Part shown: positions 18,555-27,591 of the stretch, piece after piece
How the letters are laid out: each line of letters opens with the position of its first letter
Position numbering within the stretch: position 1 is the stretch's first letter
Source: Bacillus paralicheniformis
GTDB lineage: Bacteria > Bacillota > Bacilli > Bacillales > Bacillaceae
NCBI RefSeq assembly: GCF_001042485.2
Contig: NZ_LBMN02000004.1
Span: 186,001-250,000 of the forward strand
Reading direction: 5' to 3'
DNA: 64,000 nt
The notes under the pieces: model-generated
The model's input: the letters and a program-made list of their open reading frames with translations, nothing else
The model's database searches: none
Told to the model about the DNA's origin: nothing
Translations under genes and position numbers: made by a program

Positions 18555-19532
18555 CTACATGATATGGCGCTGCGGAGCTGCCGCCCGCCGCTGTTCTTCA
18601 AATCCGTATTTGCCGTCAATGATATATAGCGGCCTGTCTTTCACTTCGTCATAAATGCGGCCGATGTATTCGCCGATCGCTCCGAGGATGATCAGGATAA
18701 AGCCGCTGAACAAGCATTGCAGAATGATCATCGAAGACCACCCGGTAATGGTGCTTGTCGTAAACAGCTTCATGCAGACGACGATGAAGGCATATATAAA
18801 ACCGACCGCTGACAGCGCGATTCCTGAGTAGCTTGCCAGTTTCAGCGGCTGAAAGGAAAATGAAGTGATGCCGTCGAGCGAGAGCTTCAGCATTTTTTTG
18901 AGCGGGTACTTCGTTTCCCCTGCAAGCCGTTCGTGGCGCTCGTAATAGACGGCGGTCTGCTTGAACCCGAGCCAGCTGACAAGGCCGCGGACGAACGGAT
19001 TTTTTTCTTTCAGCTTGTTCATTTCATTGACCACCTTCCGGTCCATGAGCCGGAAGTCTCCCGTATCCACCGGGATATCAACGTCTGTGAGTTTTCTTAA
19101 AATACGGTAGAACATGGCGGCCGTTTGCTTTTTGAAAAATGTTTCTCCTTCCCGCTTTGTGCGGACGGCGTATACAACGTCAAAGCCTTGGCGCCACTTT
19201 TCCGCCATTTCCAAAATCAATTCGGGAGGATCCTGCAAATCGGCATCGATCACCACGATCGCTTCGCCGGCAGCATAGTCGGTACCGGCCGTAATGGCGA
19301 TCTGATGACCGAAATTTCTTGAGAAATTGATGCATTTTACTGCCGGGTCTGACTGAGCAAGCGACTTCAGCATGTGAATGCTGTCATCGCTTGAACCGTC
19401 GTTTACAAAAATCAGTTCATAAGGGTCGCCTGTCGAGTCCATGACGGTTTTTAATCGGTCATAGGTGCTTTGAAGCACTTCCGCTTCGTTGTAGACAGGG
19501 ACTACGATTGAAAATGTGACTTGTCTCTGCAT
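18555..19532 (-). CDS. ykcC: YkcC, family 2 glycosyltransferase (polyprenyl-phosphate sugar synthase)
   Basis: About 325 residues. The N-terminal GT2 domain starts FSIVVPVYNEAE, with DDSIH and the DADLQDPPE metal site. Two C-terminal membrane helices follow, as in DPM1/CsbB-type enzymes. These transfer a sugar from a nucleotide donor to undecaprenyl phosphate on the inner face. The ATG at 19532 gives MQRQVTFS and sits 8 bases after AAAGG; alternatives are ATG 19538 and ATG 19553, which overlaps the ykcB stop. Its partner YkcB would use the lipid-linked sugar outside. Confidence 0.85.
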   Translation of the reverse strand: MQRQVTFSIVVPVYNEAEVLQSTYDRLKTVMDSTGDPYELIFVNDGSSDDSIHMLKSLAQSDPAVKCINFSRNFGHQIAITAGTDYAAGEAIVVIDADLQDPPELILEMAEKWRQGFDVVYAVRTKREGETFFKKQTAAMFYRILRKLTDVDIPVDTGDFRLMDRKVVNEMNKLKEKNPFVRGLVSWLGFKQTAVYYERHERLAGETKYPLKKMLKLSLDGITSFSFQPLKLASYSGIALSAVGFIYAFIVVCMKLFTTSTITGWSSMIILQCLFSGFILIILGAIGEYIGRIYDEVKDRPLYIIDGKYGFEEQRRAAAPQRHIM

Positions 19533-19552
19533 ATTCATCACCTTTCCTTTCA

Positions 19553-21793
19553 TCAATCAAGCTCCACTTTATAAAGCGTCTGATTTCCGCCAGGTCCGCC
19601 TGACTGGGAATCGTTATCTGAAGAAGAGCTGCTGTATTCGTTTTTTGAAATTTCTTTTCCGTTTTCTTTAATCCAGTTAGTGAATTCTGAGTTGTCTTGG
19701 CCTCGACCGTCGCTGATCATGAAGTACTTGACTTCGCCGTTTTTGACGAGCTTCTCAAGTTTTTCAACCGTCAAAATCGGGTCGCTTCCAGAGAATCCGC
19801 CCATCGCCATGACAGCTTTACCTGTTTTGATGATGTAAGATTGAGCAGACGTTGCGCTGGAGACCGCAAATAAATATTTTTCACCCGTGTTGTTCTTTTC
19901 AAGGTAGCTCAACAGTTCTTCATCGACTGATTCGCCGCTTCCAGGGCTGCCGCCGCTTGGTCCGCCTTGTTGACGGCCGCTTGCGCCTTCGCCGTTCTGA
20001 TTTTGGCTGTTTTGGCCGGAACCGGTATCAGTTGAAGAATCATTGCTGTTTGAACCAGGACCGAAGCCAGGTCCGTTATTGTTGTTTTGATCACTGTCTG
20101 TTTGACCGTCTTGGCTGCCGAATCCGGGAGGTCCGCTGCCGTTGTTATTCTGCATCTTCCCTCCGCCACCGCCGCCAAATGATTGTGCGGATTTAGGTCC
20201 GGCCTGCGGAATCATGCCGTTTACACCGTCAGCGAGCGTTGCTGTTGTCCAATAGAAAGGTCCGATCAGCATGCCGAGCAGCGCTGCAAGTGATACATAG
20301 TAGCTGAATGACTTTCCTTTTTTGAAAAAGATGAGAAGGCAGCTTGTGACAATGCCAAAAGCGCCGATCAATATGCTCCAGACGATGCCGATTTCGCTGA
20401 GATAAGGACTCAAAATATACAATTCAAATGCGGTTGTCAGCAAAATTCCGATCGGCAGAAGCTGTTTTTTCCAGCCGCTTTCCTCCTGATAGAGGCGAAC
20501 GAGCGCTGTCCAGCCTGCACCTGATAAAGCGGCAATCGGTGCTGCCAGCATGATCAGATAGTAATGGTGGAAGAATCCTGCGACGCTGAAGAATGCAGCG
20601 ACTGGCAGAAGCCACATCATCCAGAAAATCGTTTCAGTCGTTATTTCATTGAATTTGCGTTGACCGCGAAGGCCCGTGATCAGCAAACCGATGATGCCGA
20701 AGAGTACAAACGGGATGAGCCAGCTTGCCTGTCCGGAAAGCTCGGATTGGAATAGTCTGAGAGGGCCAGGGTTTCCTGTGCCAAACATGCCGCTCGTGCC
20801 GCCGCCGGGACCTCCGCCGCCGCTTTGAACATCACCCTGCTGGCCGTCCGGTCCGCCTGAAGGCATCTCGCCCCCGCTCGGCGGAGCCATTTGTCCATTT
20901 GTCGAGTCTGAGTTGTTTTCGGTATCGCCGCTTTGCTGCTGCGGCATTTCCTGCTGCTGGTTCTTTTGATTTTGATCAGATGAGGGGGTTCCGCCCCCGC
21001 CAGCACCGTTTTGGCCTGTGAGACGCTGGATGCCGTTGTAGCCAAACGCCAGCTCAAGGACAGAGTTGGTCTGGCTGCTTCCAATATAAGGGCGCGAACT
21101 CTCCGGCTGACTATCGACGACTACCGCCCAGGAAACGGAAACGCCTGCCAGAACGATCAAGGCTGTGATAAGAGACACAATTTTTTTGCGAATCGTCGTT
21201 TTTGCTGCAATCATGTAAAACAGCAGGAATGCCGGTAATACCATGTATGCTTGCAGCATTTTGACGTTAAAGCCGACGCCGACCATACAGAATGCGCCGA
21301 GCAGCCAGCCGATTTTTCCTTTCCGGACTGCTTTAAACAACATCCAGGTTGCAATCATCAAACAAAGGGTGAGAATGCTGTCGACGTTGTTTGTATGGCT
21401 GACCGCAACGGCAATCGGCGTACACGCCATAATAAGAGCTGAAATTCTGGCCGCCGTTTTGCCAAAAGTAGGTTTTACAATAAAGTACAACAGTGCTACG
21501 GAAATCACTTCGGCAATCGCTTCAGGAAGAACGACGCTCCAGCCGTGCACGCCGAACACAAGTGCAAAAAGTGTCTGAATCCAGAGTGCAACCGGCGGTT
21601 TATCAACTGTTACAAAGCCTGCTGGATCAAATGATGCGTAAAAAAAGTTATGAAAACTTTGGGTCATACTTTCAACGGCCGCCGTATAGTAGGCGTTGTC
21701 TGTGTCACTATTCCAGATGCCGTACAAGTTTAAAGCTGCAGATAATACAAGAATGAAGACCAGGAATATATCGATTTTCCTTTTCTTAATCAT
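19553..21793 (-). CDS. ykcB: YkcB, GT39/ArnT-like membrane glycosyltransferase
   Basis: A 746-residue membrane protein of the PMT/ArnT superfamily with about 12 helices. The first extracellular loop has the DTDNAYY acidic motif, followed by VDKPPVALW. It transfers a sugar from a polyprenyl carrier to an acceptor on the outer face of the membrane. Two long low-complexity insertions rich in Gly, Gln, Asn, Ser and Asp occupy about residues 263-345 and 540-620, both in predicted extracellular loops. The C-terminal soluble domain begins near residue 625. GAGGTGATC precedes the start. It heads an operon with ykcC and the galE-like gene; the acceptor is unknown. Confidence 0.88.
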   Translation of the reverse strand: MIKKRKIDIFLVFILVLSAALNLYGIWNSDTDNAYYTAAVESMTQSFHNFFYASFDPAGFVTVDKPPVALWIQTLFALVFGVHGWSVVLPEAIAEVISVALLYFIVKPTFGKTAARISALIMACTPIAVAVSHTNNVDSILTLCLMIATWMLFKAVRKGKIGWLLGAFCMVGVGFNVKMLQAYMVLPAFLLFYMIAAKTTIRKKIVSLITALIVLAGVSVSWAVVVDSQPESSRPYIGSSQTNSVLELAFGYNGIQRLTGQNGAGGGGTPSSDQNQKNQQQEMPQQQSGDTENNSDSTNGQMAPPSGGEMPSGGPDGQQGDVQSGGGGPGGGTSGMFGTGNPGPLRLFQSELSGQASWLIPFVLFGIIGLLITGLRGQRKFNEITTETIFWMMWLLPVAAFFSVAGFFHHYYLIMLAAPIAALSGAGWTALVRLYQEESGWKKQLLPIGILLTTAFELYILSPYLSEIGIVWSILIGAFGIVTSCLLIFFKKGKSFSYYVSLAALLGMLIGPFYWTTATLADGVNGMIPQAGPKSAQSFGGGGGGKMQNNNGSGPPGFGSQDGQTDSDQNNNNGPGFGPGSNSNDSSTDTGSGQNSQNQNGEGASGRQQGGPSGGSPGSGESVDEELLSYLEKNNTGEKYLFAVSSATSAQSYIIKTGKAVMAMGGFSGSDPILTVEKLEKLVKNGEVKYFMISDGRGQDNSEFTNWIKENGKEISKNEYSSSSSDNDSQSGGPGGNQTLYKVELD

Positions 21794-21884
21794 TGTTCGA
21801 TCACCTCACTAAAGAGCATTATAGAAGCCAAATATGATCAAACTATGAACAAATCAAGAAGGAATTTTAAATTGTATAGAGGGG

Positions 21885-21920
21885 CAAAAAAAAGAGACAT
21901 GCCGTCAGGAGGCATGTCTC
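21885..21920 (-). terminator. Terminator of the MetE-core gene
   Basis: Minus-strand GAGACATGCC pairs with GGCATGTCTC around a 6-base loop, followed by T8. Confidence 0.9.
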
Positions 21921-21932
21921 AAATATGAGGTG

Positions 21933-23063
21933 TTATTTCCATACGTCTTCTGCGATCTCGACGACATGGCGCAGTTTTTCCCATTGCTGCTCTTCCGTCA
22001 GGAGGTTGCCTTCTTCTGTGGAGGCAAAGCCGCACTGCGGGCTTAGGCACAATTGGTTCAGGTCGACGAAGCGAGCTGCTTCGTCGATGCGCCGCTTAAT
22101 ATCATCCGGGTTTTCAAGCTCTCCGAATTTGGACGTGATCAGACCGAGGACGATCTGCAAGTCTTTCCGTTTGACATAGCGAAGCGGTTCGAAGCCGCCG
22201 GAGCGCTCGTCATCAAATTCAAGGAAAAGTCCGTCTAAATTGAGTCCGTCGAAAATCGTTTCTGCAGCCGCATCGTAGCCGCCTTCCGCCACCCATGTTG
22301 ACTGGAAGTTGCCGCGGCAGATGTGCATGGTGACCGTCAAATCGTCCGGGCGTCCTTCAACTGCTTCATTAATCGTGTTGGCGAAGGACTGGCGCAGTTC
22401 ATCAGGCTGGCGGCCGAAGGCTTTGATCTGCTCATGTCCTTTGTCTGAGAAAAATACCGACCAGGCCGTGTCATCCAGTTGCAAATAGCGGCAGCCGGCA
22501 TCGTAAAATGCGCGGATCGCTTTTTTGTAAGCCTGCGCGACATCGTGATGGAACTCATCCAGATCCTCGTACGGGCTTTCTCCAAGTTTTCCTCTGAAAA
22601 ACAGCATATTCGGGCTCGGAATCGTCATTTTCGGCGTATGTGTGCCCGCAATATCATGAAGAAATTTATAATCTTCCAGCATCGGATGGTTTGTAAAATC
22701 GACTTTGCTTGTTACTTTGATTCCGCGCGGCTTCGTTTCAACATTATGAAATTGAATGCCCTTATCCGCTGTATATCCTTCTACGCCGTCAAGCCCTTCA
22801 AGAAAATCGAAATGCCACCATGACCTGCGGAATTCCCCGTCAGTAACGGCTTTAAGGCCAATTTCTTTTTGCTTTTCGACAATGCGCTTGATCTCTTCGT
22901 TTTCGACTTCGCGCAGTTGTTCAGCGCTAATTTCACCGTTCGCTTTTTGAATACGCGCTTTTTTTACGGGCGCAGACCTTAAAAGACTCCCCACCTGATC
23001 AGCTCTGTACGGTCCGATTTTTTTCCCAGGCGTTTGCTTCAGTACATCGGTTGATTGTGTCAT
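21933..23063 (-). CDS. MetE-core methyltransferase (YxjG/YxjH family)
   Basis: A 376-residue protein corresponding to the C-terminal catalytic half of cobalamin-independent methionine synthase, as in B. subtilis YxjG and YxjH (about 377 residues). All four zinc ligands are visible: His and Cys in MHICRGNF, Glu in FLEFDDERSG and Cys in LSPQCGFAS. The N-terminal folate-binding half of MetE is absent, so the methyl donor is uncertain. A SAM (S-box) riboswitch controls the leader, which places it in methionine synthesis or salvage. Between YxjG and YxjH I cannot decide, so no symbol is given. Confidence 0.88.
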   Translation of the reverse strand: MTQSTDVLKQTPGKKIGPYRADQVGSLLRSAPVKKARIQKANGEISAEQLREVENEEIKRIVEKQKEIGLKAVTDGEFRRSWWHFDFLEGLDGVEGYTADKGIQFHNVETKPRGIKVTSKVDFTNHPMLEDYKFLHDIAGTHTPKMTIPSPNMLFFRGKLGESPYEDLDEFHHDVAQAYKKAIRAFYDAGCRYLQLDDTAWSVFFSDKGHEQIKAFGRQPDELRQSFANTINEAVEGRPDDLTVTMHICRGNFQSTWVAEGGYDAAAETIFDGLNLDGLFLEFDDERSGGFEPLRYVKRKDLQIVLGLITSKFGELENPDDIKRRIDEAARFVDLNQLCLSPQCGFASTEEGNLLTEEQQWEKLRHVVEIAEDVWK

Positions 23064-23093
23064 GCTTCATCCCTCTTTCTTTATAGACATAAA

Positions 23094-23121
23094 AAAGCTC
23101 TTCCCGATAAGGAAGAGCTTG
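23094..23121 (-). terminator. SAM-riboswitch-controlled terminator
   Basis: Minus-strand AAGCTCTTCC pairs with GGGAAGAGCTT, followed by T6, 30-60 bases before the MetE-core start. Confidence 0.9.
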
Positions 23122-23135
23122 ATATATTCAATCTC

Positions 23136-23247
23136 CTCCTTATCTTCAAGAGCACGTACATGCTCTTAAGGATTTAGCACCATTCTGTCATAGACAGCGG
23201 TTGCCGGGTTTCACAGGGCCAGTCCCTCCACCACTCTTGATAAGGAA
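23136..23247 (-). promoter_or_regulatory. SAM-I (S-box) riboswitch aptamer
   Basis: The minus strand shows the S-box landmarks in order: CTTATCAAGAG, GTGGAGGGACTGGCCC, TGAAACCCGGCAACC, GGTGCTAAATCC, then the P4 hairpin AAGAGCA/TGCTCTT and a closing GATAAGGAGG. High SAM would favour the downstream terminator and switch the gene off. Confidence 0.95.
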
Positions 23248-23287
23248 AACCTTTTTATGCAATTTTTTAATAGTTTTAATATTAATA

Positions 23288-23535
23288 CTTTTTATAAAAA
23301 TGTCAATGGGTTTAAAAAAACTATTTGGTTTTTCATTTTCTTCTTCTGCGGTTAAACCGGAGGGCGTATCGAATCAGCGTGTGAATTTTTTGTCAAGACA
23401 GTCGTTCAAATGGTCAACAAGGTGCTGAACGAACAGGGTGAATTAGAATATTTTTCAATTTTTATCTCCGAAAATAGAAACTTTCTCGCGAGTTCACCGG
23501 TCTATCATGTGTACCCGATTTCAAAATGGGTATGA
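23288..23535 (+). pseudogene. Possible frameshifted remnant of a small gene
   Basis: From about 23309 one frame reads MGLKKLFGFSFSSSAVKPEG. From 23365 another frame stays open for 56 codons to the stop at 23533-23535 and looks protein-like (RIESACEFFVKTVVQMVNKV, ending YPISKWV). Neither half has a start with a ribosome site. I recognise no family. It lies between the divergent SAM-riboswitch promoter and the secreted-protein gene, so part of it may simply be promoter DNA. Confidence 0.3.
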
Positions 23536-23564
23536 TAAACAATGACAGATTAAGGAGGGTTCTT

Positions 23565-24248
23565 ATGAACAAAAAAACAGTGTTTAAAGCGTTAGGTATG
23601 CTGATGACAGGGGTATTGTTTTTTGCGCTGTACGGTGCGGCCGCACTTCCTTCTGCACACGCGGCAAATGAAAAAAAGCCGACGGTCACGAGCCATACTT
23701 ACAAAAACATTAAGGCTTTGAAATACCCGCAGGTTGCAAATGTAAGCAGCAAATCTCTCCAAAATAGGATCAACAAAGATTTTAAACGTTATATTGAGCA
23801 GTCCTACAAAGATTATGTAAAAAACAAGAAAGACGGCCAACAGCACGGATACCAAACAGATTATCAAACGTCCTTTGAAGTGAAATACCGGACCGGCCAA
23901 AAGCTAAGCATTCTGACAAGTAATTACGTCTACTCCGGCGGAGCGCACGGAAATACGGCAGTCCGCTCTTTCAACTATGACCTTGCCTCTAAAAAGCGGG
24001 TGTATTTATCAGATATCTTAAATACAAAATCGAAAATGGATAAGACAAAAACATACATTTACGACTATATTCAAAAACACAGCGACATTTTCTTCCCGGA
24101 TGTGAAGAAGAAAGACATCGTCCTTGGTAAAAACACGGCTTTTTATTACACAAAAGACGGCATTGCGATCGTCTTCCAGCAATACGATGTCGCTCCTTAT
24201 GCTGCCGGAAATCCGGTCGTTGCCGTGCCGAAAACGGTGTATCAATAA
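23565..24248 (+). CDS. Secreted DUF4163/DUF3298-type protein
   Basis: A 227-residue exported protein. The signal peptide is MNKKTVFKALGMLMTGVLFF... ending at an AHA-type signal peptidase site (SAHAANEKK). The mature part fits the DUF4163 plus DUF3298 arrangement seen in RsiV and in the N-terminal half of PdaC, with the characteristic YVYSGGAHGNT motif. RsiV binds lysozyme and PdaC carries an extra NodB domain; neither a membrane anchor to a sigma factor nor a NodB domain is present here. The start at 23565 follows AAGGAGGG. It is a single gene ending in a terminator. A cell-wall-binding or lysozyme-binding role is possible. Confidence 0.75.
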   Translation: MNKKTVFKALGMLMTGVLFFALYGAAALPSAHAANEKKPTVTSHTYKNIKALKYPQVANVSSKSLQNRINKDFKRYIEQSYKDYVKNKKDGQQHGYQTDYQTSFEVKYRTGQKLSILTSNYVYSGGAHGNTAVRSFNYDLASKKRVYLSDILNTKSKMDKTKTYIYDYIQKHSDIFFPDVKKKDIVLGKNTAFYYTKDGIAIVFQQYDVAPYAAGNPVVAVPKTVYQ

Positions 24249-24253
24249 ATAAC

Positions 24254-24277
24254 AGCCCCTGTTTCGCAGGGGTTTTT
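24254..24277 (+). terminator. Terminator of the DUF3298-type gene
   Basis: CCCCTG (24256-24261) pairs with CAGGGG (24267-24272), then T5. Confidence 0.85.
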
Positions 24278-24346
24278 GTTTTGAGGGAAGAAGGAATGGG
24301 GAGGTTATGGAAGCCTTTTCATGAAGTGGCAGCTGACGGGCATGAT

Positions 24347-24877
24347 TCAGCCCGCAGTCCGTTCGCAGATTTTTTCTAAATCGAATAGCTCGCAGACATA
24401 GAACATGCACTGCCGGCCGCTGATAATCTGATATTTTTTAAAAGCATATGTCCGGTCTGCTGAAACAGGTACAAGTTGTGTGAAATGTTTTCCCAGGCAG
24501 TCGCCCGTACTGAAAATTTCACGCCTTGACTCCAGTTCTGCAATGATTTTCCCGATGGGAAGCCTTTCTGCCTGCAAATCTTGTTTGATGGCGGGCGGCA
24601 GTAAGTTTGTTTTAACATAGACATAATTATAAGATAAATAATCATCGCCTGTTTTCAAAGAGGAAGTTCTAAACAAGATGTCATCATCGCGTTGAAACAG
24701 CCTCGCTTCTTCAGGTGACAGCTTGTCATAATCAATATTATTTTGCTGAAAAACTTCGATTTCGGCTTTGCCACCGATCAGCGTTTCAATCGCTTTGGTT
24801 GTTGAACCATCGGTTTTGGTTAACATGTCTTTTACAATAGCAACTAGAGTTTCAGGAAAAAAGTGGCTTACGCTCAA
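24347..24877 (-). CDS. Chorismate-lyase-fold protein (DUF98-like)
   Basis: About 176 residues with the pattern of the DUF98 chorismate pyruvate-lyase family: an N-terminal TKTDGSTTKAIE stretch, a central segment ending LLPPAIKQDLQAERLPIGKIIAE, and RREIFS. Such enzymes release pyruvate from chorismate to give 4-hydroxybenzoate, and the same fold serves as a ligand-binding domain (UTRA). No regulator domain is attached. The TTG at 24877 is preferred because GGGGGTG lies 7 bases upstream; the ATG at 24937 has no ribosome site. It is monocistronic. The function is inferred from a remembered family pattern. Confidence 0.6.
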   Translation of the reverse strand: MSVSHFFPETLVAIVKDMLTKTDGSTTKAIETLIGGKAEIEVFQQNNIDYDKLSPEEARLFQRDDDILFRTSSLKTGDDYLSYNYVYVKTNLLPPAIKQDLQAERLPIGKIIAELESRREIFSTGDCLGKHFTQLVPVSADRTYAFKKYQIISGRQCMFYVCELFDLEKICERTAG

Positions 24878-25036
24878 TGAAAGGCACCCCCGTACCAAAA
24901 TTAGAATTTTTTGAAAACTTGTCTTTAAATTTATCATGTGGAGATGCGTTTGTCTAGAAAAATAAGTTAAATTTTAGGTTAGTAATGTAAATTTTATATT
25001 TTTAACAATTGGATAGATCAGGATATGTATGGAAAA

Positions 25037-25063
25037 AGGAGACGTCAATGTCTCCTTTTTTTG
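25037..25063 (-). terminator. Bidirectional terminator after the LacI-type gene
   Basis: GGAGAC and GTCTCC pair around 6 bases, with T runs on both strands. Confidence 0.85.
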
Positions 25064-25073
25064 TGCGATTCAT

Positions 25074-26048
25074 TTAAGTCGTCTCTCCTTCTAAAAGCTG
25101 TACGGGCAAATAGGTTTCCAGCGGTAAATCATCGAATTCGCCTTCAATGGCTTTGGACAAAATCTCGATGGCCGTCTTGGAAATGAGTTCAATCGGCTGC
25201 TGGATGGTTGTCAATTCCGGGAGGATGGACTGAACGGCTTCCGTTCCGTCGTAGCCGATCACCTTTAATAGCCCGGGAATGTCTTTTCCGCGTTTTTTTG
25301 CTTCGGTGATGACTGTAGCGGCCATGAGGTCATCGCTGGCAAAAATGCCGTCAGCCGCAGGCTGTTCATCAAACAGTTTTGAGATGATTTCCCGGTAATT
25401 TTGATGAAAGGGAACCTCATATGTAATCGGCTGTCTTCCGTGTTGTCGCATCACATCTTCATATGCTTTTCGTCTAAGATTTGCCGGTGTTTTCAGCTCA
25501 ATTGGTCCGTTGAGATGGATGATGTGCCGGCAGCCTTTTGCAATTAACAGTTCTGTCGCTTTTCTTCCTCCGTCATAGTTATTGGAGCCGATGACGGGAA
25601 TCGTTTCCGATAAGTAATGATCGATGGCGACAATCGGCAGGTTTTGCCGATGATAGTTTAAGATTCCCCTGTTGTAGGTCACGGCGATGACGCCGTCCAC
25701 TTGATTTCGCATCAGCATTTCCAAGTATTTTTCTTCTTTGTCTTTGCGGTTCAAGCTGTTGCAAAGCAGCAGTTTGTAGCCCATGGCAGCGCAGATGCTC
25801 TCAATATGAAAGGCCAGTTCGCCGAAAAACGGGTTGCTGGAGTTAGGGATGATGAGCCCTATTAAATGAGTTCGTTTACGAAATAAAGAGCGGGCCAAAT
25901 CGTTTGGAAAGTAATTGATTTCTTCCATCGCTTTATAGACTTTTTCTTTTGTTTTTTCACTAATATAGCCGCGGTTATTTAATACCCGCGATACGGTTGT
26001 TGGTGAAACTCCCGCTTTTTTTGCAACGTCGTGAATGCTAGGCTTCAT
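25074..26048 (-). CDS. LacI-family sugar repressor of the adjacent oligosaccharide operon
   Basis: A 324-residue LacI/GalR regulator. The helix-turn-helix is at the N-terminus (IHDVAKKAGVSPTTVSRVLNN), followed by the hinge and a periplasmic-binding-like sugar domain (LIGLIIPNSSNPFF, FASDDLMA, VIGYDG). It is divergent from the operon that starts at 26282. Two LacI-type palindromes overlap that operon's promoter, so it most likely represses the operon until its sugar is present. It resembles ScrR/MsmR-type regulators, but the effector cannot be read from sequence. Confidence 0.88.
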   Translation of the reverse strand: MKPSIHDVAKKAGVSPTTVSRVLNNRGYISEKTKEKVYKAMEEINYFPNDLARSLFRKRTHLIGLIIPNSSNPFFGELAFHIESICAAMGYKLLLCNSLNRKDKEEKYLEMLMRNQVDGVIAVTYNRGILNYHRQNLPIVAIDHYLSETIPVIGSNNYDGGRKATELLIAKGCRHIIHLNGPIELKTPANLRRKAYEDVMRQHGRQPITYEVPFHQNYREIISKLFDEQPAADGIFASDDLMAATVITEAKKRGKDIPGLLKVIGYDGTEAVQSILPELTTIQQPIELISKTAIEILSKAIEGEFDDLPLETYLPVQLLEGETT

Positions 26049-26185
26049 TCCCTTTTCCCCCTGCTAGTTTACTGAAATGGCTTACAATTCTCGTCACGCA
26101 CTTATTTTAGAGAATCGGACTGATATGTGCAAGAAAATGCCATGATTCTGAGAAATGTACCGGGATGAATAATTAGGGAAAAAAT

Positions 26186-26244
26186 ATGTCAACCGGTTGA
26201 CATGTGAAACCGGTTGACATACAATTCATTTGAAAGCGCTTTTA
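26186..26244 (+). promoter_or_regulatory. Promoter with two LacI-type operators and a cre site
   Basis: ATGTCAACCGGTTGACAT (26186-26203) is a perfect 18-bp palindrome. TGTGAAACCGGTTGACAT (26203-26220) is a near copy. The -35 TTGACA (26197-26202) lies in the first, and TACAAT (26220-26225) follows after 17 bases. TGAAAGCGCTTTTA (26231-26244) is a cre-like site near +1. Confidence 0.85.
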
Positions 26245-26281
26245 TCTGTTGATTTATGAAAAATGGGGGGAAGTGACAAAG

Positions 26282-27580
26282 ATGAAAAGGTGGCTCTTCG
26301 GAATTTTTTCATTGTTACTGATGTTTGCGATGTGGGGCTGCAGCAATAGCAAAAGTGCAAATAGCCAAGATGGGAAAACGCTTACGATGTGGGTGCACGT
26401 ATCTGATGATAGTGAAGAAGGAAAGGTCTATCAAAAGCGGGTGGACGCTTTTAATAAAAAGTATGCCTCTGAAAATGTCAAGGCCAAAGTTGATTTCATT
26501 CCCAGAAGCGGAAACGGTGGCGGATATGAAGACAAAGTGAACGCGGCGCTGACAACGAACACCCTGCCGGATGTGATCACTTTGGACGGACCGAATACGG
26601 CGGCTTATGCGAAATCAGGCGTAATTGCGCCATTGGATGAGTATATCAAAGACCAGGATGATTTATTGCCGAGCATTAAGCAACAGGGAACCTACGGGGG
26701 GAAACTGTATGCGATCGGCGTCAGTGAATCGTCGGTCGGTATTTACTATAACAAAAAAATGCTGAAGGACGCCGGCGTTGACTTGAAAACGCTGCCAACG
26801 GTTGAGAATCCATGGACGTGGGACGAATTTCTTGAGCTTTGCAAAAAGCTGAAAAATAAATATGACAAACCGGCCATCGATATGCAGTTGCAGTCAAAAG
26901 ACGAAATGCTGACTTATGCGCTTTTGCCATTTGTTTGGTCGGCTGGCGGTGATGTCCTTTCAAAAGACGGCAAGAAGTCGGAGGGTGTTTTTAACGACAA
27001 ACCGACCGCTGCAGCGATGACATTTATTCAAACAATGCTGAAGGAGGGTTACACGACCCGGACTCCGGTTAAGCAGGCGTTTGAAACGGAAAAATATCCG
27101 ATGAAAATGAGCGGTGTCTGGACGGTAACCGACATGGAAACAAATTTCCCTAATGTCGATTATGGTGTGATGCCGTATCCTGTTTCGCCAAAAACAAAAA
27201 AGCTTGTGTCCCCTTCAGGAAGCTGGCAGTTTGCCATGACACAGACGTCTGAAAACAAGGAATGGTCGGCAAAATTGGTCGATTGGATGACAAACAAGGA
27301 ATCCAACCTGGAATTGAGCCGTTCGATCGCCGCGCTGCCTGTGCGCTATTCATCAGAGAAAGTGATGGCAAAGGAATTCTCAGATGAAATGAATGTCTTC
27401 TTGCAGCAGCTGAAAGAAACGGGGCATGCACGACCGGTGACACCGGCATATCCACAGGTGACACGCGCATTTCAGCAAGCGATCGATGACATCAGCTTCT
27501 TTGATCAGCATCAGGATATTCAATCGGTGCTGGATACGCGTGCAAAAGAAATGCAATCAGCCATTGATAAGGCAAACTAG
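26282..27580 (+). CDS. Sugar ABC transporter substrate-binding lipoprotein (MsmE-like)
   Basis: A 432-residue extracellular solute-binding lipoprotein with lipobox AMWGC (Cys20), a serine-rich linker and a family 1 binding fold (MWVHVSDDSEEG..., DVITLDGPNTAAYA, GKLYAIGVSESSVGIYYN). It captures an oligosaccharide outside the membrane and delivers it to the two permeases downstream. No ATPase gene is in this operon; in Bacillus the shared MsmX ATPase usually serves such systems. The ATG at 26282 follows a GGGGGGAAG site. It is controlled by the dual-operator promoter upstream. Confidence 0.88.
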   Translation: MKRWLFGIFSLLLMFAMWGCSNSKSANSQDGKTLTMWVHVSDDSEEGKVYQKRVDAFNKKYASENVKAKVDFIPRSGNGGGYEDKVNAALTTNTLPDVITLDGPNTAAYAKSGVIAPLDEYIKDQDDLLPSIKQQGTYGGKLYAIGVSESSVGIYYNKKMLKDAGVDLKTLPTVENPWTWDEFLELCKKLKNKYDKPAIDMQLQSKDEMLTYALLPFVWSAGGDVLSKDGKKSEGVFNDKPTAAAMTFIQTMLKEGYTTRTPVKQAFETEKYPMKMSGVWTVTDMETNFPNVDYGVMPYPVSPKTKKLVSPSGSWQFAMTQTSENKEWSAKLVDWMTNKESNLELSRSIAALPVRYSSEKVMAKEFSDEMNVFLQQLKETGHARPVTPAYPQVTRAFQQAIDDISFFDQHQDIQSVLDTRAKEMQSAIDKAN

Positions 27581-27591
27581 AAGGTGGAGCC

